From: Candidatus Babelota bacterium
GTDB taxonomy: Bacteria > Babelota > Babeliae > Babelales > Vermiphilaceae
Assembly: GCA_029262575.1 (NCBI GenBank)
Contig: JAJCZC010000022.1
Span: 1 to 64,000, forward strand
Direction of reading: 5' to 3'
DNA: 64,000 nt
Part shown: piece by piece, positions 18,301-26,946 of the stretch
Position numbering within the stretch: position 1 is the first letter of the stretch
Layout: the number at the start of each line of letters is the position of its first letter
Position numbers and translations under genes: made by a program
The notes under the pieces: model-generated
Seen by the model: the letters and a program-made list of their open reading frames with translations, nothing else
Told to the model about the DNA's origin: nothing
The model's database searches: none

Positions 18301-18962
18301 AATGCTTTTGCAGCATTATAGCCCCAACTTGAATCAGCACGAGTATCAACACAAAGTCGCACACCAAAAGGTGATATTCCCTTATGGTGAACTTGAGGTT
18401 GTCCATTTATTTGAGTTGAAAATGATAAAGCACTTCTTGGTTGCTGAACATGTTGAAAAAAAGAGCTTTTCAGTTGAGTATTTGCGCAAACACCTGCTCT
18501 CCAATCAACATTCGTTGGCTTGGGTATAGCCTTGTGCCCACCATTTAACGTGTGAAGTGCGCTAGGCAATCCCGCCGAAGATACACAACGTTGTTGTTGC
18601 GCATTCTTCACAACATTATGTACCAAATCTGGCATTGTTGTAGATTGCTGTGCAATGTTGGCAGAAAGCGTAGATTGGATTTTTTGAAAATCGCTCGATT
18701 GTTTGAGCGCTTCAACTGCATTATCATTAAGCTCAAGTTGTGGCACCTGCCCAGAAGCTATATCAGTAATGTTTTTGGCCAAAAGTGCCGCACCAACCCC
18801 TGGAATCGATCGCGCTATATATTTTATTGCTTGCGCTTTCAACACATATACACAAACCGTTGCGATGGCAACATGCATTGATTGCAATTCTTGAGCACTT
18901 AACATTCCTAGAAGGAGAATAAAACAAATTCTACTTCTATGTTTTTTTCGATATATATTCAT
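15393..18962 (-). CDS. Giant secreted protein with toxin-like C-terminal domain
   Basis: 1189 residues. It begins with a basic N-terminus and signal peptide (ICFILLLGMLSAQELQS), then a second hydrophobic stretch. About 800 residues are mostly helical with no family I recognise. A low-complexity linker (SSSSGQQHQN; later GGGAPPPNDPRNNRNKWNN) precedes a compact C-terminal domain, residues ~1097-1189. There YYVYLDALHKDHLEVF is followed by VVLNLDGSIND and a basic tail, a layout like colicin-E3-type or Ntox-type nuclease toxins. D1146, H1149, H1152 and E1154 are catalytic candidates. The next gene overlaps its stop. Probably a polymorphic toxin; whether the target is a competitor or a host is unknown. 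Confidence 0.72.
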   Translation of the reverse strand: MNIYRKKHRSRICFILLLGMLSAQELQSMHVAIATVCVYVLKAQAIKYIARSIPGVGAALLAKNITDIASGQVPQLELNDNAVEALKQSSDFQKIQSTLSANIAQQSTTMPDLVHNVVKNAQQQRCVSSAGLPSALHTLNGGHKAIPKPTNVDWRAGVCANTQLKSSFFQHVQQPRSALSFSTQINGQPQVHHKGISPFGVRLCVDTRADSSWGYNAAKAFQAQQHQKRLAQTVLHELPRVKGHVCAMEKHVQGSIHQHAANIKDVLQLMQDVDGIVAKSQQLLVSLENEMKAGRLHHELFQGACAVHNDICLTAKYVKGAFCDSRGNIVGLDALSQKKLMTHIYGDHCKRIGYGAQDVLSRTNTIVDKSLRPYFEQTSFYVNQLKDTPYNQDLVRIINFAEHGYASQARALVDKYNPERFGVISNWWHGRGQLYTTANNAYMQVYKKAYNKDGFFKPFMQHPQWEQLQGYIKQYPKMRNQVLRKLQNEYAFSMQTLHKAGVAHPTQEQLRNMFELCQYSYLDGFEAAVAKLSSYSDVEQFRAFCVQKHSFLSMLQQESGCSLQFWDYVLDYQGLLEKVQHDPHVGKLLGAIEHVRDIDQCMHVLEQRLHAADLLLKRCGVHSPNELSRVLSYHLVDNYHDPRKMLDCIAPLNPHDVSIMVRQSYADFFDEYGVQKLLPIQDEVRLLFQQSLANGALHNRNDLRNAFNKLAAIVPRSDQDIAVVKKGLSFVEQALSADPQAELFADYVPQFVDALINPGEHKDILVWSDLLDAYRLADSGKLKDAFGNMLHQSMQKGAQVNISSVTSTLHNVVKRVKKGQVDAAQNLLSSISSDVSNVVDVTVQDQKKPISPAPHQKKVSSSSSGQQHQNDTQDRKLFSLVPKNNRSALRNDWLKACKEAARFTAVQHIMRNGFPGFPSNRAAKQDLGLQAEKRRLLLNLALKDRFRLEAQGDSKGKGASASALARRLLKEGDILAEVEDGFVVRDDDIFAHVHQNGIVDVFYPEQPNVFEQELFNTKKQFETRNSESSSSGGFQDFEDWLNAQKKRHKGNAHIQAQQRRTSSSAGGGAPPPNDPRNNRNKWNNNRQDRDIIRKDNMSEFFKTEFGKTLKGKVQKTSHKYDGQIVYRITEKVAHAQLKKGYYVYLDALHKDHLEVFSNPKVCKVVLNLDGSINDHKTLNAQKRGRRLKI

Positions 18963-18989
18963 ATAAATCTTATTTTATGATTTTAAGAT

Positions 18990-19026
18990 GCACAAAAAAC
19001 ACAGCTTATTTGAAAATAAGCTGCGT
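18990..19026 (-). terminator. Terminator between small membrane gene and toxin gene
   Basis: CAGCTTATT (19002-19010) pairs with AATAAGCTG (19015-19023); the minus strand continues GTGTTTTTTG. It ends the transcript from the AAA+ gene, so the toxin gene may have its own promoter. Confidence 0.65.
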
Positions 19027-19034
19027 TTAACTAA

Positions 19035-19403
19035 TTAACTCAACTGCATTTCTTCTTGTTGCAATCGCTCAATCTGTTCACGTATAAAGCCAATCTGCCT
19101 ATCATTCGGATACCGTATAAATAAGTGCCACCAGAGTCGCGGAATATTCAATACAAATAAAGTCTTAATCAATCCCCAACGAGATGATTTAGAAATTATC
19201 GCTAAAGCCAACAGAGCTATACTGACATACGTAATTTTGGTACTACCAAAATTTAGGAACTCCGTATTTTTTTTGGCAATCTCATGTTTGCATATTTCAA
19301 CTTGCATAGTATTGATTGCAAGTTCATGCGAAACAGGTACCCCACGTACACCAAAGAAACATCCCAAAAACATGACCTGCAAAATGAACCTAAAATATTG
19401 CAT
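19035..19403 (-). CDS. Small membrane protein next to AAA+ gene, unknown
   Basis: The frame is open from 19484, but that would overlap the AAA+ gene. The ATG at 19403 has AAGGTGAT just upstream and starts a signal peptide (FILQVMFLGCFFGVRG). The resulting 122-residue protein has a second hydrophobic segment (ITYVSIALLALAII) and a short amphipathic tail (REQIERLQQEEMQLS). Its plan resembles the protein at 14519-15010. It lies 19 bases after the intact AAA+ gene and before a terminator, so the two form a unit. Confidence 0.65.
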   Translation of the reverse strand: MQYFRFILQVMFLGCFFGVRGVPVSHELAINTMQVEICKHEIAKKNTEFLNFGSTKITYVSIALLALAIISKSSRWGLIKTLFVLNIPRLWWHLFIRYPNDRQIGFIREQIERLQQEEMQLS

Positions 19404-19422
19404 TTTTATCACCTTATAATTT

Positions 19423-20817
19423 CTACAATAATGAACACCATGACCAACCCGATGCCTCAGCAGATTTGGCAACATCAGCAGCACAATCTACAGTATCCTG
19501 AATTTTTTCTGTTGCCTTAATAACAACATCATTCACGACATTGATTCCACTCGCCACCTTCTTAATCGTTGGGCTAATATCGGGCATAGTTCCTCTACAA
19601 TATCTTTTATTATCTCTCCGATCCATCATCTCTAAGGCCATCTTTTGAACTTCCGGAATCTCCATATTGAAGTCATCTTTGCTCCAATTGTAGACTATCT
19701 TTTCTGCTCGCTGTCGCCAATTCTCTTGTTGTTGAAAATCCATCTGCTGTTTGTGAAACTGTTTCTGCCTCTTCACATCTGACTTTCGTTGTTTATTTTG
19801 GCGATTCAAATCATCGTTGCGCCATTTAAGTTGATCTTTCTTTTGTTGATATGATAAATACAAACCACCTGCTGTTAGTGCAACCCCTGCAACTGCTGCA
19901 CCTATATAAATCTTTCGCTCATGTTTCTTGAGCCATTTACCCCAAGACTCGCCTTGATCAGCTCGGGCCTCTCTATATTCTTGCAATGCTTGCAGCATAT
20001 CATCTTTAGTGATTACAGTATTCTGATCATCCCGATTATAGGCAACCTCACTCGCATCCTCAACCAACTGAGCAACTTTACGAACCTCACAATCAAATCT
20101 TTGTGCAAGATCGCGAATATCTGCACCATCGGTAATGCTATGAGGAAAATCAGCGCGAGGCAAATACAAACTTAGCAATCTTTTATAAAGCAAAAGAGGC
20201 GCACGCTCAAATTCATAGCGCTTACTTTCACTAAACCGACTCGCAACTGATGCAGGCAATTTGTCAATTTTATTGCATGTTCCTATCAAAACAATATTAC
20301 CTGTATCCATCATCTCATCGATCATTTGCCAAAAATAGGTCGCTAGGTTTCGCAAATGCCGAGAATCGTTCTTTTTCTTTTTTATAAATTGATGAAGCTC
20401 ATCAATCACAATACATTGCTTTTCTTGTGAAGCTTTCTTGATAATTGGAAATAGATTTGCATTTAATGTTTTCTTACCACTATTTTGATACTTATTTCCC
20501 GTAAAATCTTGTCCTTTAAAAAAATATGAAGATTTAAAATGTTCTTGTGCCATAGCTCGTGCAGTTGTTGTTTTACCTGTTCCTGGAGGACCATAAAACA
20601 ATATGCATGTGCTTGAAATATGTTTGCCATTCCATTTTTTCTCTAACCTCTTTAACTTTTCTGGTAAACACTCCAAAGCAATTGCTACCTCTTGCTTATC
20701 CAAGGGCTTGGGCTGCATCAACATAAGTTTTGATTTGTTAGCATCATCCTTTGATGAGCTTGCTCCAAATAACTGAGAGGTGATACCCAGTGTCAGCAAT
20801 ATCACTTTATGATTCAT
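19423..20817 (-). CDS. Secreted AAA+ ATPase with intact ATP site
   Basis: 464 residues from the ATG at 20817, chosen because the paralogue starts the same way (MNHK/MNYK); a GTG six bases upstream is also possible. Signal peptide (VILLTLGITSQLFG). Walker A GPPGTGKTT (residues 76-84), Walker B VIDELHQF (D139, E140), sensor-1-like LIGTCNKID, arginine-finger-like SRFSESKR: all needed for hydrolysis. After the AAA+ lid comes a transmembrane segment (IYIGAAVAGVALTAGGLYL), a basic Gln/Lys-rich coiled coil, and a helical tail. An exported ATPase is odd because the periplasm lacks ATP; action in a host compartment or orientation toward the cytoplasm are both possible. Confidence 0.85.
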   Translation of the reverse strand: MNHKVILLTLGITSQLFGASSSKDDANKSKLMLMQPKPLDKQEVAIALECLPEKLKRLEKKWNGKHISSTCILFYGPPGTGKTTTARAMAQEHFKSSYFFKGQDFTGNKYQNSGKKTLNANLFPIIKKASQEKQCIVIDELHQFIKKKKNDSRHLRNLATYFWQMIDEMMDTGNIVLIGTCNKIDKLPASVASRFSESKRYEFERAPLLLYKRLLSLYLPRADFPHSITDGADIRDLAQRFDCEVRKVAQLVEDASEVAYNRDDQNTVITKDDMLQALQEYREARADQGESWGKWLKKHERKIYIGAAVAGVALTAGGLYLSYQQKKDQLKWRNDDLNRQNKQRKSDVKRQKQFHKQQMDFQQQENWRQRAEKIVYNWSKDDFNMEIPEVQKMALEMMDRRDNKRYCRGTMPDISPTIKKVASGINVVNDVVIKATEKIQDTVDCAADVAKSAEASGWSWCSLL

Positions 20818-20842
20818 CTTCACAATAATCCTTATAATCGTT

Positions 20843-21721
20843 TTATTTGTTAAACAACATCAAATTAAAAATATACGGTATTACTTCTTGGGCTTTGCTT
20901 AAATAATAAGTCATTTTTTTAGAGCCATCGCCATTGACATATTCATAGCACACTTGCGCCGTAATCAGTCCTATGGGAATTAAGGATGCTGAAATACTTG
21001 CATATAACATCCAATTATTTCCCTCAATCTTTGTGACAATAAACTCGCTCAGCTCTTCATCGATTATCTTTAAACACTCATCAGTGTTTTGATTTTCATC
21101 AATTTGTTCGAGTACGTATTCAGTAAGTTGCTTGAACCTACCAGAGTTGATGCCCTCAGTTTTTGCCACAATACGATCAATTATATCTTGCTGAATCTGT
21201 TTTTGAGAAAAATAAAAAGCCAACATCTCTTTTCTTGTGAGTGCATTAGGCCTTGAGAGGCGGATGTGTTTTGTAAAATACGATTCAATTGTATGATGGC
21301 ACCCTTCAACCGCAACCCCAATCATGCATATATTCTTCTTGTTGTGGATTTTTTTGAAAGCCGTATCGAACTCGTATGCTCTGTGTTCTAATCCGGATAC
21401 GAACGTTACGTGTGGCGCCATTTTTTTGAGTTGCGTATCGACAAAACCTGAAAAATCTGATTTCCCTTCTAGCATATGCTCATCAACAGTTCTATTTGAT
21501 TGCAATGCAATCTCCTTGGCAAGACTTCTTTTGCCGTTGCATGGGGGACCCAAAATCAAAAGATTACTTGAATGAGCTGCTTCATTGTTTAGTTTTAACC
21601 CTTACACAAACCTCAGTACATTATTTGCATTTCTTGGTCCGGCTAGGAGCTTCAACTTCGTATCATTAGCTGCAAAAATTGCACATGAAATAAATATAGC
21701 AATGCACCATTGTTTCTTCAT
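20843..21721 (-). pseudogene. Third secreted AAA+ copy, interrupted by an in-frame stop
   Basis: An ATG at 21721 with an AAGGAAT site opens a signal peptide (CIAIFISCAIFAA) and runs 39 codons to a TAA (21602-21604). The same frame then continues without a break through 'LLILGPPCNGKRS' to 20843. Thus one substitution-type nonsense codon splits an otherwise continuous gene. The Walker A (GPPCNGKRS) lacks Ser/Thr after GK and the Walker B region (FVSGLEHRAYEFD) is also degenerate. Later parts keep the AAA+ lid plan, a membrane segment and a short tail. It is a decayed member of the family at 13413 and 19423. Confidence 0.75.
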
Positions 21722-22045
21722 ATTATTCCTTATAAAAAAGTCATCTAAAATGTATGAATAAAAACGAAACAAACAATGTTACAGTCGAAGATATACAGAA
21801 AATTGATTGGAAAATGTATGATATAAAAATGACGTTTGGATGTTAATCATCGCAAAGCCCCCTGTGTAATAGTGTCTTAAAAAATTACTGCTTGCTTCTC
21901 ACAGGTCCTCGGTCTTTTGCTAGACAATCATACACGCACAAGACAATCTGTCAACAACATCCAAACAAGAAGTTTTATTTTTTTTATATTGTTTACTAAG
22001 TGGCATTTATATCAGTTAATAATGCGCGACACTCATCCTTATAGT
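21722..22045. other. Gap without a recognisable gene
   Basis: About 320 bases, AT-rich. A 70-codon open frame on the + strand (21917-22126) has no ribosome site, no hydrophobic start, and runs through the terminator into trxB; I do not take it as a gene. No promoter or RNA could be assigned. Confidence 0.5.
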
Positions 22046-22080
22046 AAAAAAGCCCGGCAAAAAAAATGCCGAGCTTTTTT
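22046..22080. terminator. Bidirectional terminator after the thioredoxin reductase gene
   Basis: Stem AAAAAAGC-CGGCA / TGCCG-GCTTTTTT with an A-rich loop. T runs exist in both directions. Confidence 0.8.
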
Positions 22081-22095
22081 TAGAAAAATGTTAAA

Positions 22096-23547
22096 TCACT
22101 TTATCAACGATTCACCAAATGCATAAAGTTCACGTTTGGTCATTGTCTTTGCATGCCTTTCGACAACATCGCCATCTTTAAATGCCAATAATGCAGGCAC
22201 TTTAGCAACTTTATAGGTTTTTATAATCTCTTTTGCTTGATCAGCATCAACCTTAACGAAAGTGATTTTATCTTCCATATCTTGTGCCACTGCAGTAAAA
22301 GCAGGTAACATCTGCATACAAGTTGGACACCAATCTGCATAGAAATCAACAATCGCAGGTTTATCTGATTCAACCACAACACGTTTGAATTCTTCAAGGT
22401 CATTTATTTCCAATACCTTATAATCACTTTCAGCAGTTGGCGTGTATAGGCGATATTCATCTTTAAGCTTTGTTTGCACATCTTGATTAAAGCCAATTTC
22501 ATTTAAAAAGAAGGTAGCATCTAATCCTGCTGAAATGCCATGTCCAGCTGAAACACCGGCTTGGCGATAACGTGCATCGGCAACGTCGCCTGCAGCAAAA
22601 ACACCTTGAACTGATGTTTCTTGCGTGCGGTCAGCCAAATGAATATGGCCATGATTGGTTAATTTGATTGCATCGCCTAAAAATTTGGTATTGGGAATGT
22701 GCCCAATTGCTAAAAACACACCGCTAATTGGCATATGTTCAGTTGTATCATTTTTATTGTTATATAATGTTACGCCGGTTACTTGCATTTCATCGCCAAG
22801 AACCTCTTTTACCTCAACATTATAGCGAACTGAAATTTGTGAATATTCTTGCAAGCGTGTTTGCATAGCAGCAGATGCACGCATGTGATCTTTGCGTACC
22901 AAAATGGTGATGTTCTTCGCATAAGGTGCTAATTGCATTGCCTCCTCAGCTGCAGAATCACCTCCGCCCACAACAACTACATCTTCATCCTTATAAAAAG
23001 GTGCATCACACACCGCACAGGTGGTAACACCGCGCCCCCAGAACTCCTGTTCGCCAGGAATGCCTAAATAACGCGGAGTTGCGCCAGTTGCTAAAACAAC
23101 GGTTAATGCATTGATTTTTTTGCCATCAGCAGTATAAAGCTTGAATGGCCATTGATTAAAATCAACCTTTTCAACAGTATCAAGTTCAAACTTTGCACCC
23201 CACTTTCCAGATTGCTCTTTAAGATTGACAATGATTTTTGGTCCTTGAATTTCGGTGCTTCCTGGCCAATTTTCAACCAATGTAGTTTGCGTTAACAAGC
23301 CTCCTGGCGTTGTTCCTTCCAAAACTAACGTATCAAAACCAGCGCGTCCGCCATATAATGCAGCACATTCTCCGGCTGGACCAGAACCCAAAATCGCGAT
23401 TGGCGCAATGTTTTCAAGGTTGTATATTTTATTGATATCATAAAATCGCATATCAAGAAGCGTATCAGTGTTCGTGTCGGTGCACGAAGAGCACAAAAGA
23501 ATGATATTAAAAATCCCTAAAACCCAGACTAATCGTTGTTTTCTCAT
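22096..23547 (-). CDS. trxB: Membrane-anchored thioredoxin reductase-thioredoxin fusion
   Basis: Flavoprotein that passes electrons from NADPH to a thioredoxin. The reductase part has the FAD motif AILGSGPAGECAALY, the redox pair CAVC (TTCAVCDAPFY), the NADPH motif VVVGGGDSAAEEA and the C-terminal FAD motif VFAAGDVAD. A thioredoxin domain is fused at the C-terminus with the active site WCPTC (classical WCGPC) and the cis-Pro segment KVPALLAF. From the ATG at 23547 (AGGA site) the N-terminus is a hydrophobic leader ending in CSSC, so it looks exported and possibly lipid-anchored; the -3 residue is not the usual Leu. The longer frame starts at 23580. Confidence 0.93.
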   Translation of the reverse strand: MRKQRLVWVLGIFNIILLCSSCTDTNTDTLLDMRFYDINKIYNLENIAPIAILGSGPAGECAALYGGRAGFDTLVLEGTTPGGLLTQTTLVENWPGSTEIQGPKIIVNLKEQSGKWGAKFELDTVEKVDFNQWPFKLYTADGKKINALTVVLATGATPRYLGIPGEQEFWGRGVTTCAVCDAPFYKDEDVVVVGGGDSAAEEAMQLAPYAKNITILVRKDHMRASAAMQTRLQEYSQISVRYNVEVKEVLGDEMQVTGVTLYNNKNDTTEHMPISGVFLAIGHIPNTKFLGDAIKLTNHGHIHLADRTQETSVQGVFAAGDVADARYRQAGVSAGHGISAGLDATFFLNEIGFNQDVQTKLKDEYRLYTPTAESDYKVLEINDLEEFKRVVVESDKPAIVDFYADWCPTCMQMLPAFTAVAQDMEDKITFVKVDADQAKEIIKTYKVAKVPALLAFKDGDVVERHAKTMTKRELYAFGESLIK

Positions 23548-23676
23548 TTTTTTCCTATCAATGTTTTTGCTGTGGAGCATTAGACAAACCCCTTTTAATC
23601 GTTTATTATTAACAGCATATTTACTGGTGTCATTTTTTTCATAATTTTAATCGCGTATTCTAGAGGCAAAAAACAC

Positions 23677-26445
23677 ATGAAGTTCACAAGTAGAATCACC
23701 ATCCTATTATTTTCAACTCTGTTGGTCTTTTCATCACACTCCGTTAGGGCACTTGATGAAGCATCATTATCGCAAATGCTCCAAGAACTGCAAGTAGAAA
23801 ACCCAGAAAAACTGCCTGATAAAATGTTTAAAGCCGCACTAGATTTCATGAATAGGATTATTTGCGCATTCACAGATTTAGCAAGTCTCATACAAGAAGA
23901 TGCAATAAAAACCAAAGATAAAGAAGCAAAAACAGCCTTATTAAAAGAATTTATAGAAATCCAAAAAGTTTTATCACGCATTTCTAAACAGTTGATCCAA
24001 TCCCCAACTCGTTCGCAGCTGCATCAAACATTGAAACAGTTAGAGGCTATTGTTCAACATCTACAAAAAGCTCTCGCATCCGATATCACCAAATATACGG
24101 CATTCAGTTTTGATGAAGTCCTACCGCACTTTGAAAATGTTGATCCAGAATTGGTAAAACGCTCAAAACCAATCGAAGAAAAAGTAGAAATTGACGAAGA
24201 AGAACTTGCTAAACAACTTGAAGAAGCTGAAAAAGATTTCCAAAAGATTGCAAAAACCGCTGAAAACGCTGGTTTGCATTACTACAACCACTTATATCGC
24301 AATACCATTGATAAGTTCATTATTGCACCGTGCGATAAATACAATCTTCATTGGAAAGCCCTCTACACATCTGCTGCTTTGACTGGTGGGGCTTACCTGT
24401 GGTATAAGTTAAACACTAGTACAAATGGACTACCTGGTGAATTGAAAGGAAATGACGAAGCCGCAACATCTAGTTATAACGAGGGCGACTATTCGTTTAA
24501 AGCTATTTTGGGTAGAATTCATGATTCGATAAATTATCATGTGAGAAATATTTTAGGCTGGAAACCGGTTACCGAATTCAACACTCGTGAACTCGAGCAA
24601 AATCAAGCTATTTTGGCCGCTCAACAATACTTACAAGAAGCCGACGCTTCTGATGCGGTTGATGCAGCGCAAGCAATATTAAACCATGTGCCTAAGCAAA
24701 GACCAACAACTCTGTTTGGTAGAATGGAAAATGAAACATTCAATGCGATTACTGGACACTGGTATCTGGGTGCAACTTTACTTTGGGAACCATTTAGAGA
24801 AGCCTTAACAACAAAATATGCCGAAATTAGCGACTCAATATCTACAAAAGGTCGCACTCTCCACAACTGGCTCAAGGGTGGAGCGTATTATCAACGATTT
24901 AAACAATCTAAAAAATCTTTCAGAATTGAGCCTCGATTCACATTTGATGATATTATTGGTCTTGATCATGCAAAACAAGTATTAGGGGATATTGTTAAAT
25001 ATATTCAAGATCCTGAAAGTTATGATCGCGCTGGATTAACTCCTGCAATGGGCTACTTATTGTTCGGTCCAACAAGAACCGGTAAATCTATGATTGCTGA
25101 AGGTTTGGCTGGAGAATTACAGAAAATCAAGGGGAACTCAGACGACTTCCCATTCTTTGTTATCGAAGCACGCTATATTGCAGCTGAAGGCAACTTCAAT
25201 ATGATTATGAACATCATTAAAAATTATGCACCATGCATCATCTTTATTGATGAGATCGATATGCTTCCATTGCACCGAGACAAAAACAAGGGTAAAAACA
25301 CTGTATTGCAAGAATTCTTATCAACTATTAGTGGTTGTATGACTACTAACAATCCTGATAAGCAAGTTATCATCATTGCAGCAACCAACCGCCCCGAAAA
25401 GCTTGACCCCTCATTGAGATCACGTTTATCTGTACACATTCCATTTGAATACCCTTCTTTTATCCATCGAGCAGAAAACTTGATTCGTGAAATTGAAGGT
25501 AAGGGTTTGCCAATCGATCAATTTGATATCCGTAAACTTGCTGAACAAACTGAAGGTGCATCATTCCAGAAATTGCATGAAATTGTAAACAATGCACAAT
25601 TCATTACTCGCGAGCAAGGGCGCCCAATTACCCAAGCAGATATTGAAAAAAGCTTGAACACTGAAATGCGTAACATTATTTATCATGACTACGCCAACCT
25701 ATCAGATGAAGATCAGCAGACATTAGCTGTACACATGGCTGGACATGCGCTCGGATACATGTTGATTGAAAGTAAAGCAGCACAGCTTTCACAAGTAACT
25801 ATACGTCCAGTTAAAACAAAAATTGAAGATGATTCAATATGGGCAGATTGTTTTACAGACCATGAATTACCAAATATTCAGTATGGTCATGTGTTCACTC
25901 ATCACTCAGGCGATTCATTAAAGTTTACCAGCAAAAAAGAACTTAAACGTTTGTGTATGATTGAACTTGCTGGTCGTGTGGCAGAAGATATTATGCTTGG
26001 TTCTCAACATACCACTAAAGATACTTGTAGCTGTCATGATGCAACTAAAGCATTCTATTGGGCACGCAAATACCACTTGAATGGCCTTGATGAGCAACTT
26101 CTGCAAAATTCAAAAGCTTTGCAAGACAGAGTTATCGAGCAAGCATATGAATTTATGTACGCTTGTGAAGAAGAAGTACGCCAACTTCTTGAACCACGCA
26201 AAGAACTCATAGAGTTTGTTGCGGAAGGTCTTAAGAAATTTGAAATTCTTGGCACGGAAGAGGTTCAAGCATTGGTTGATCTACACACAATGATGGATGG
26301 TAGATCAGTTGATGAGTTCTTGAAAGAGCTCCAAGGCAACAGTGATAAAGATCAACCAGATGAAAATTATCAAGAAGCAAAAGAACTAAAAAATGCTGTT
26401 AAAGACGAATTAGGCATTGATGAAGTAGTAGCTGAAAATGCATAG
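23677..26445 (+). CDS. Secreted FtsH-like AAA+ protein with inactive protease motif
   Basis: 922 residues: signal peptide (ITILLFSTLLVFSSHSVRA), a ~400-residue helical N-terminal region with a possible membrane segment, then an AAA+ module of FtsH type. Walker A is GPTRTGKS (~residue 462), Walker B IIFIDEIDM (~518), and the arginine-finger region DPSLRSRL. The C-terminal M41-like domain has HMAGH (residues 686-690) where active FtsH has HEAGH; the catalytic Glu is Met. The third zinc-ligand region (ELAGRVAED...DATKAF) also departs from the usual sequence. It probably unfolds or binds proteins but cannot cleave them like FtsH. Function inferred only. Confidence 0.88.
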   Translation: MKFTSRITILLFSTLLVFSSHSVRALDEASLSQMLQELQVENPEKLPDKMFKAALDFMNRIICAFTDLASLIQEDAIKTKDKEAKTALLKEFIEIQKVLSRISKQLIQSPTRSQLHQTLKQLEAIVQHLQKALASDITKYTAFSFDEVLPHFENVDPELVKRSKPIEEKVEIDEEELAKQLEEAEKDFQKIAKTAENAGLHYYNHLYRNTIDKFIIAPCDKYNLHWKALYTSAALTGGAYLWYKLNTSTNGLPGELKGNDEAATSSYNEGDYSFKAILGRIHDSINYHVRNILGWKPVTEFNTRELEQNQAILAAQQYLQEADASDAVDAAQAILNHVPKQRPTTLFGRMENETFNAITGHWYLGATLLWEPFREALTTKYAEISDSISTKGRTLHNWLKGGAYYQRFKQSKKSFRIEPRFTFDDIIGLDHAKQVLGDIVKYIQDPESYDRAGLTPAMGYLLFGPTRTGKSMIAEGLAGELQKIKGNSDDFPFFVIEARYIAAEGNFNMIMNIIKNYAPCIIFIDEIDMLPLHRDKNKGKNTVLQEFLSTISGCMTTNNPDKQVIIIAATNRPEKLDPSLRSRLSVHIPFEYPSFIHRAENLIREIEGKGLPIDQFDIRKLAEQTEGASFQKLHEIVNNAQFITREQGRPITQADIEKSLNTEMRNIIYHDYANLSDEDQQTLAVHMAGHALGYMLIESKAAQLSQVTIRPVKTKIEDDSIWADCFTDHELPNIQYGHVFTHHSGDSLKFTSKKELKRLCMIELAGRVAEDIMLGSQHTTKDTCSCHDATKAFYWARKYHLNGLDEQLLQNSKALQDRVIEQAYEFMYACEEEVRQLLEPRKELIEFVAEGLKKFEILGTEEVQALVDLHTMMDGRSVDEFLKELQGNSDKDQPDENYQEAKELKNAVKDELGIDEVVAENA

Positions 26446-26476
26446 CTTCATTGCCTAATAAAGATAGATATATTGA

Positions 26477-26510
26477 AAACCACCGATATTATTATCGGTG
26501 GTTTTTTTTT
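26477..26510. terminator. Terminator between the FtsH-like gene and rpiB
   Basis: AAACCACCGATA pairs perfectly with TATCGGTGGTTT around a 4-nt loop, followed by a T run. The rpiB stop codon touches its end, so both convergent genes use it. Confidence 0.9.
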
Positions 26511-26946
26511 AATATTGTTTTTCAATTAGATCCAGCCGTTCCTGATATCGACCTCCGAAAAATGAAGCTTTCATCCAAGCTGCAATGATGGAAATCACTT
26601 CATCATCGGAAATAAAATCGGAAGGTAACACAAGTAGGTTAATATTATCATGTTCACGCCCAACACGCGCAACCTCTTTATTCCATGCGACCCCTGCATA
26701 AATAAGCTTATGCCGATTTGCTGCAATCGCCATACCCACGCCACTACCACAAAGCAAGATCCCAAGATCTGCCTGACCTTTTTCCATTAATGTTACGACC
26801 TTGTGAGCAAAGATTGGGTAATCAGTCCGATCTTCACTTTTGGTACCTACATCAATAAGATCAACTCCTGGATAGCTGTTATAATAATTCAAAATTATGT
26901 TTTTTTGATCAAAACCTCGATGATCAGAACCGATTGCAATCTTCAC
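26509..26946 (-). CDS. rpiB: Ribose-5-phosphate isomerase B
   Basis: Interconverts ribose-5-phosphate and ribulose-5-phosphate in the pentose phosphate pathway. The N-terminus MKIAIGSDHRGFD is characteristic and decides the GTG start at 26946, which also has AAGGG at proper distance; a GTG six bases upstream (26952) is less likely. The catalytic Cys lies in ILLCGSGVGMAIAAN. 145 residues, normal length. The gene is monocistronic. Confidence 0.93.
   Translation of the reverse strand: MKIAIGSDHRGFDQKNIILNYYNSYPGVDLIDVGTKSEDRTDYPIFAHKVVTLMEKGQADLGILLCGSGVGMAIAANRHKLIYAGVAWNKEVARVGREHDNINLLVLPSDFISDDEVISIIAAWMKASFFGGRYQERLDLIEKQY

Noticed and set aside
21602-21604. Recoding of TAA as a sense codon in the third AAA+ copy
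   Set aside because: TAA ends many genes here in the normal way, and the copy has other signs of decay.
21917-22126. 70-codon + strand frame
   Set aside because: Crosses a terminator and overlaps the end of the thioredoxin reductase gene; no ribosome site.
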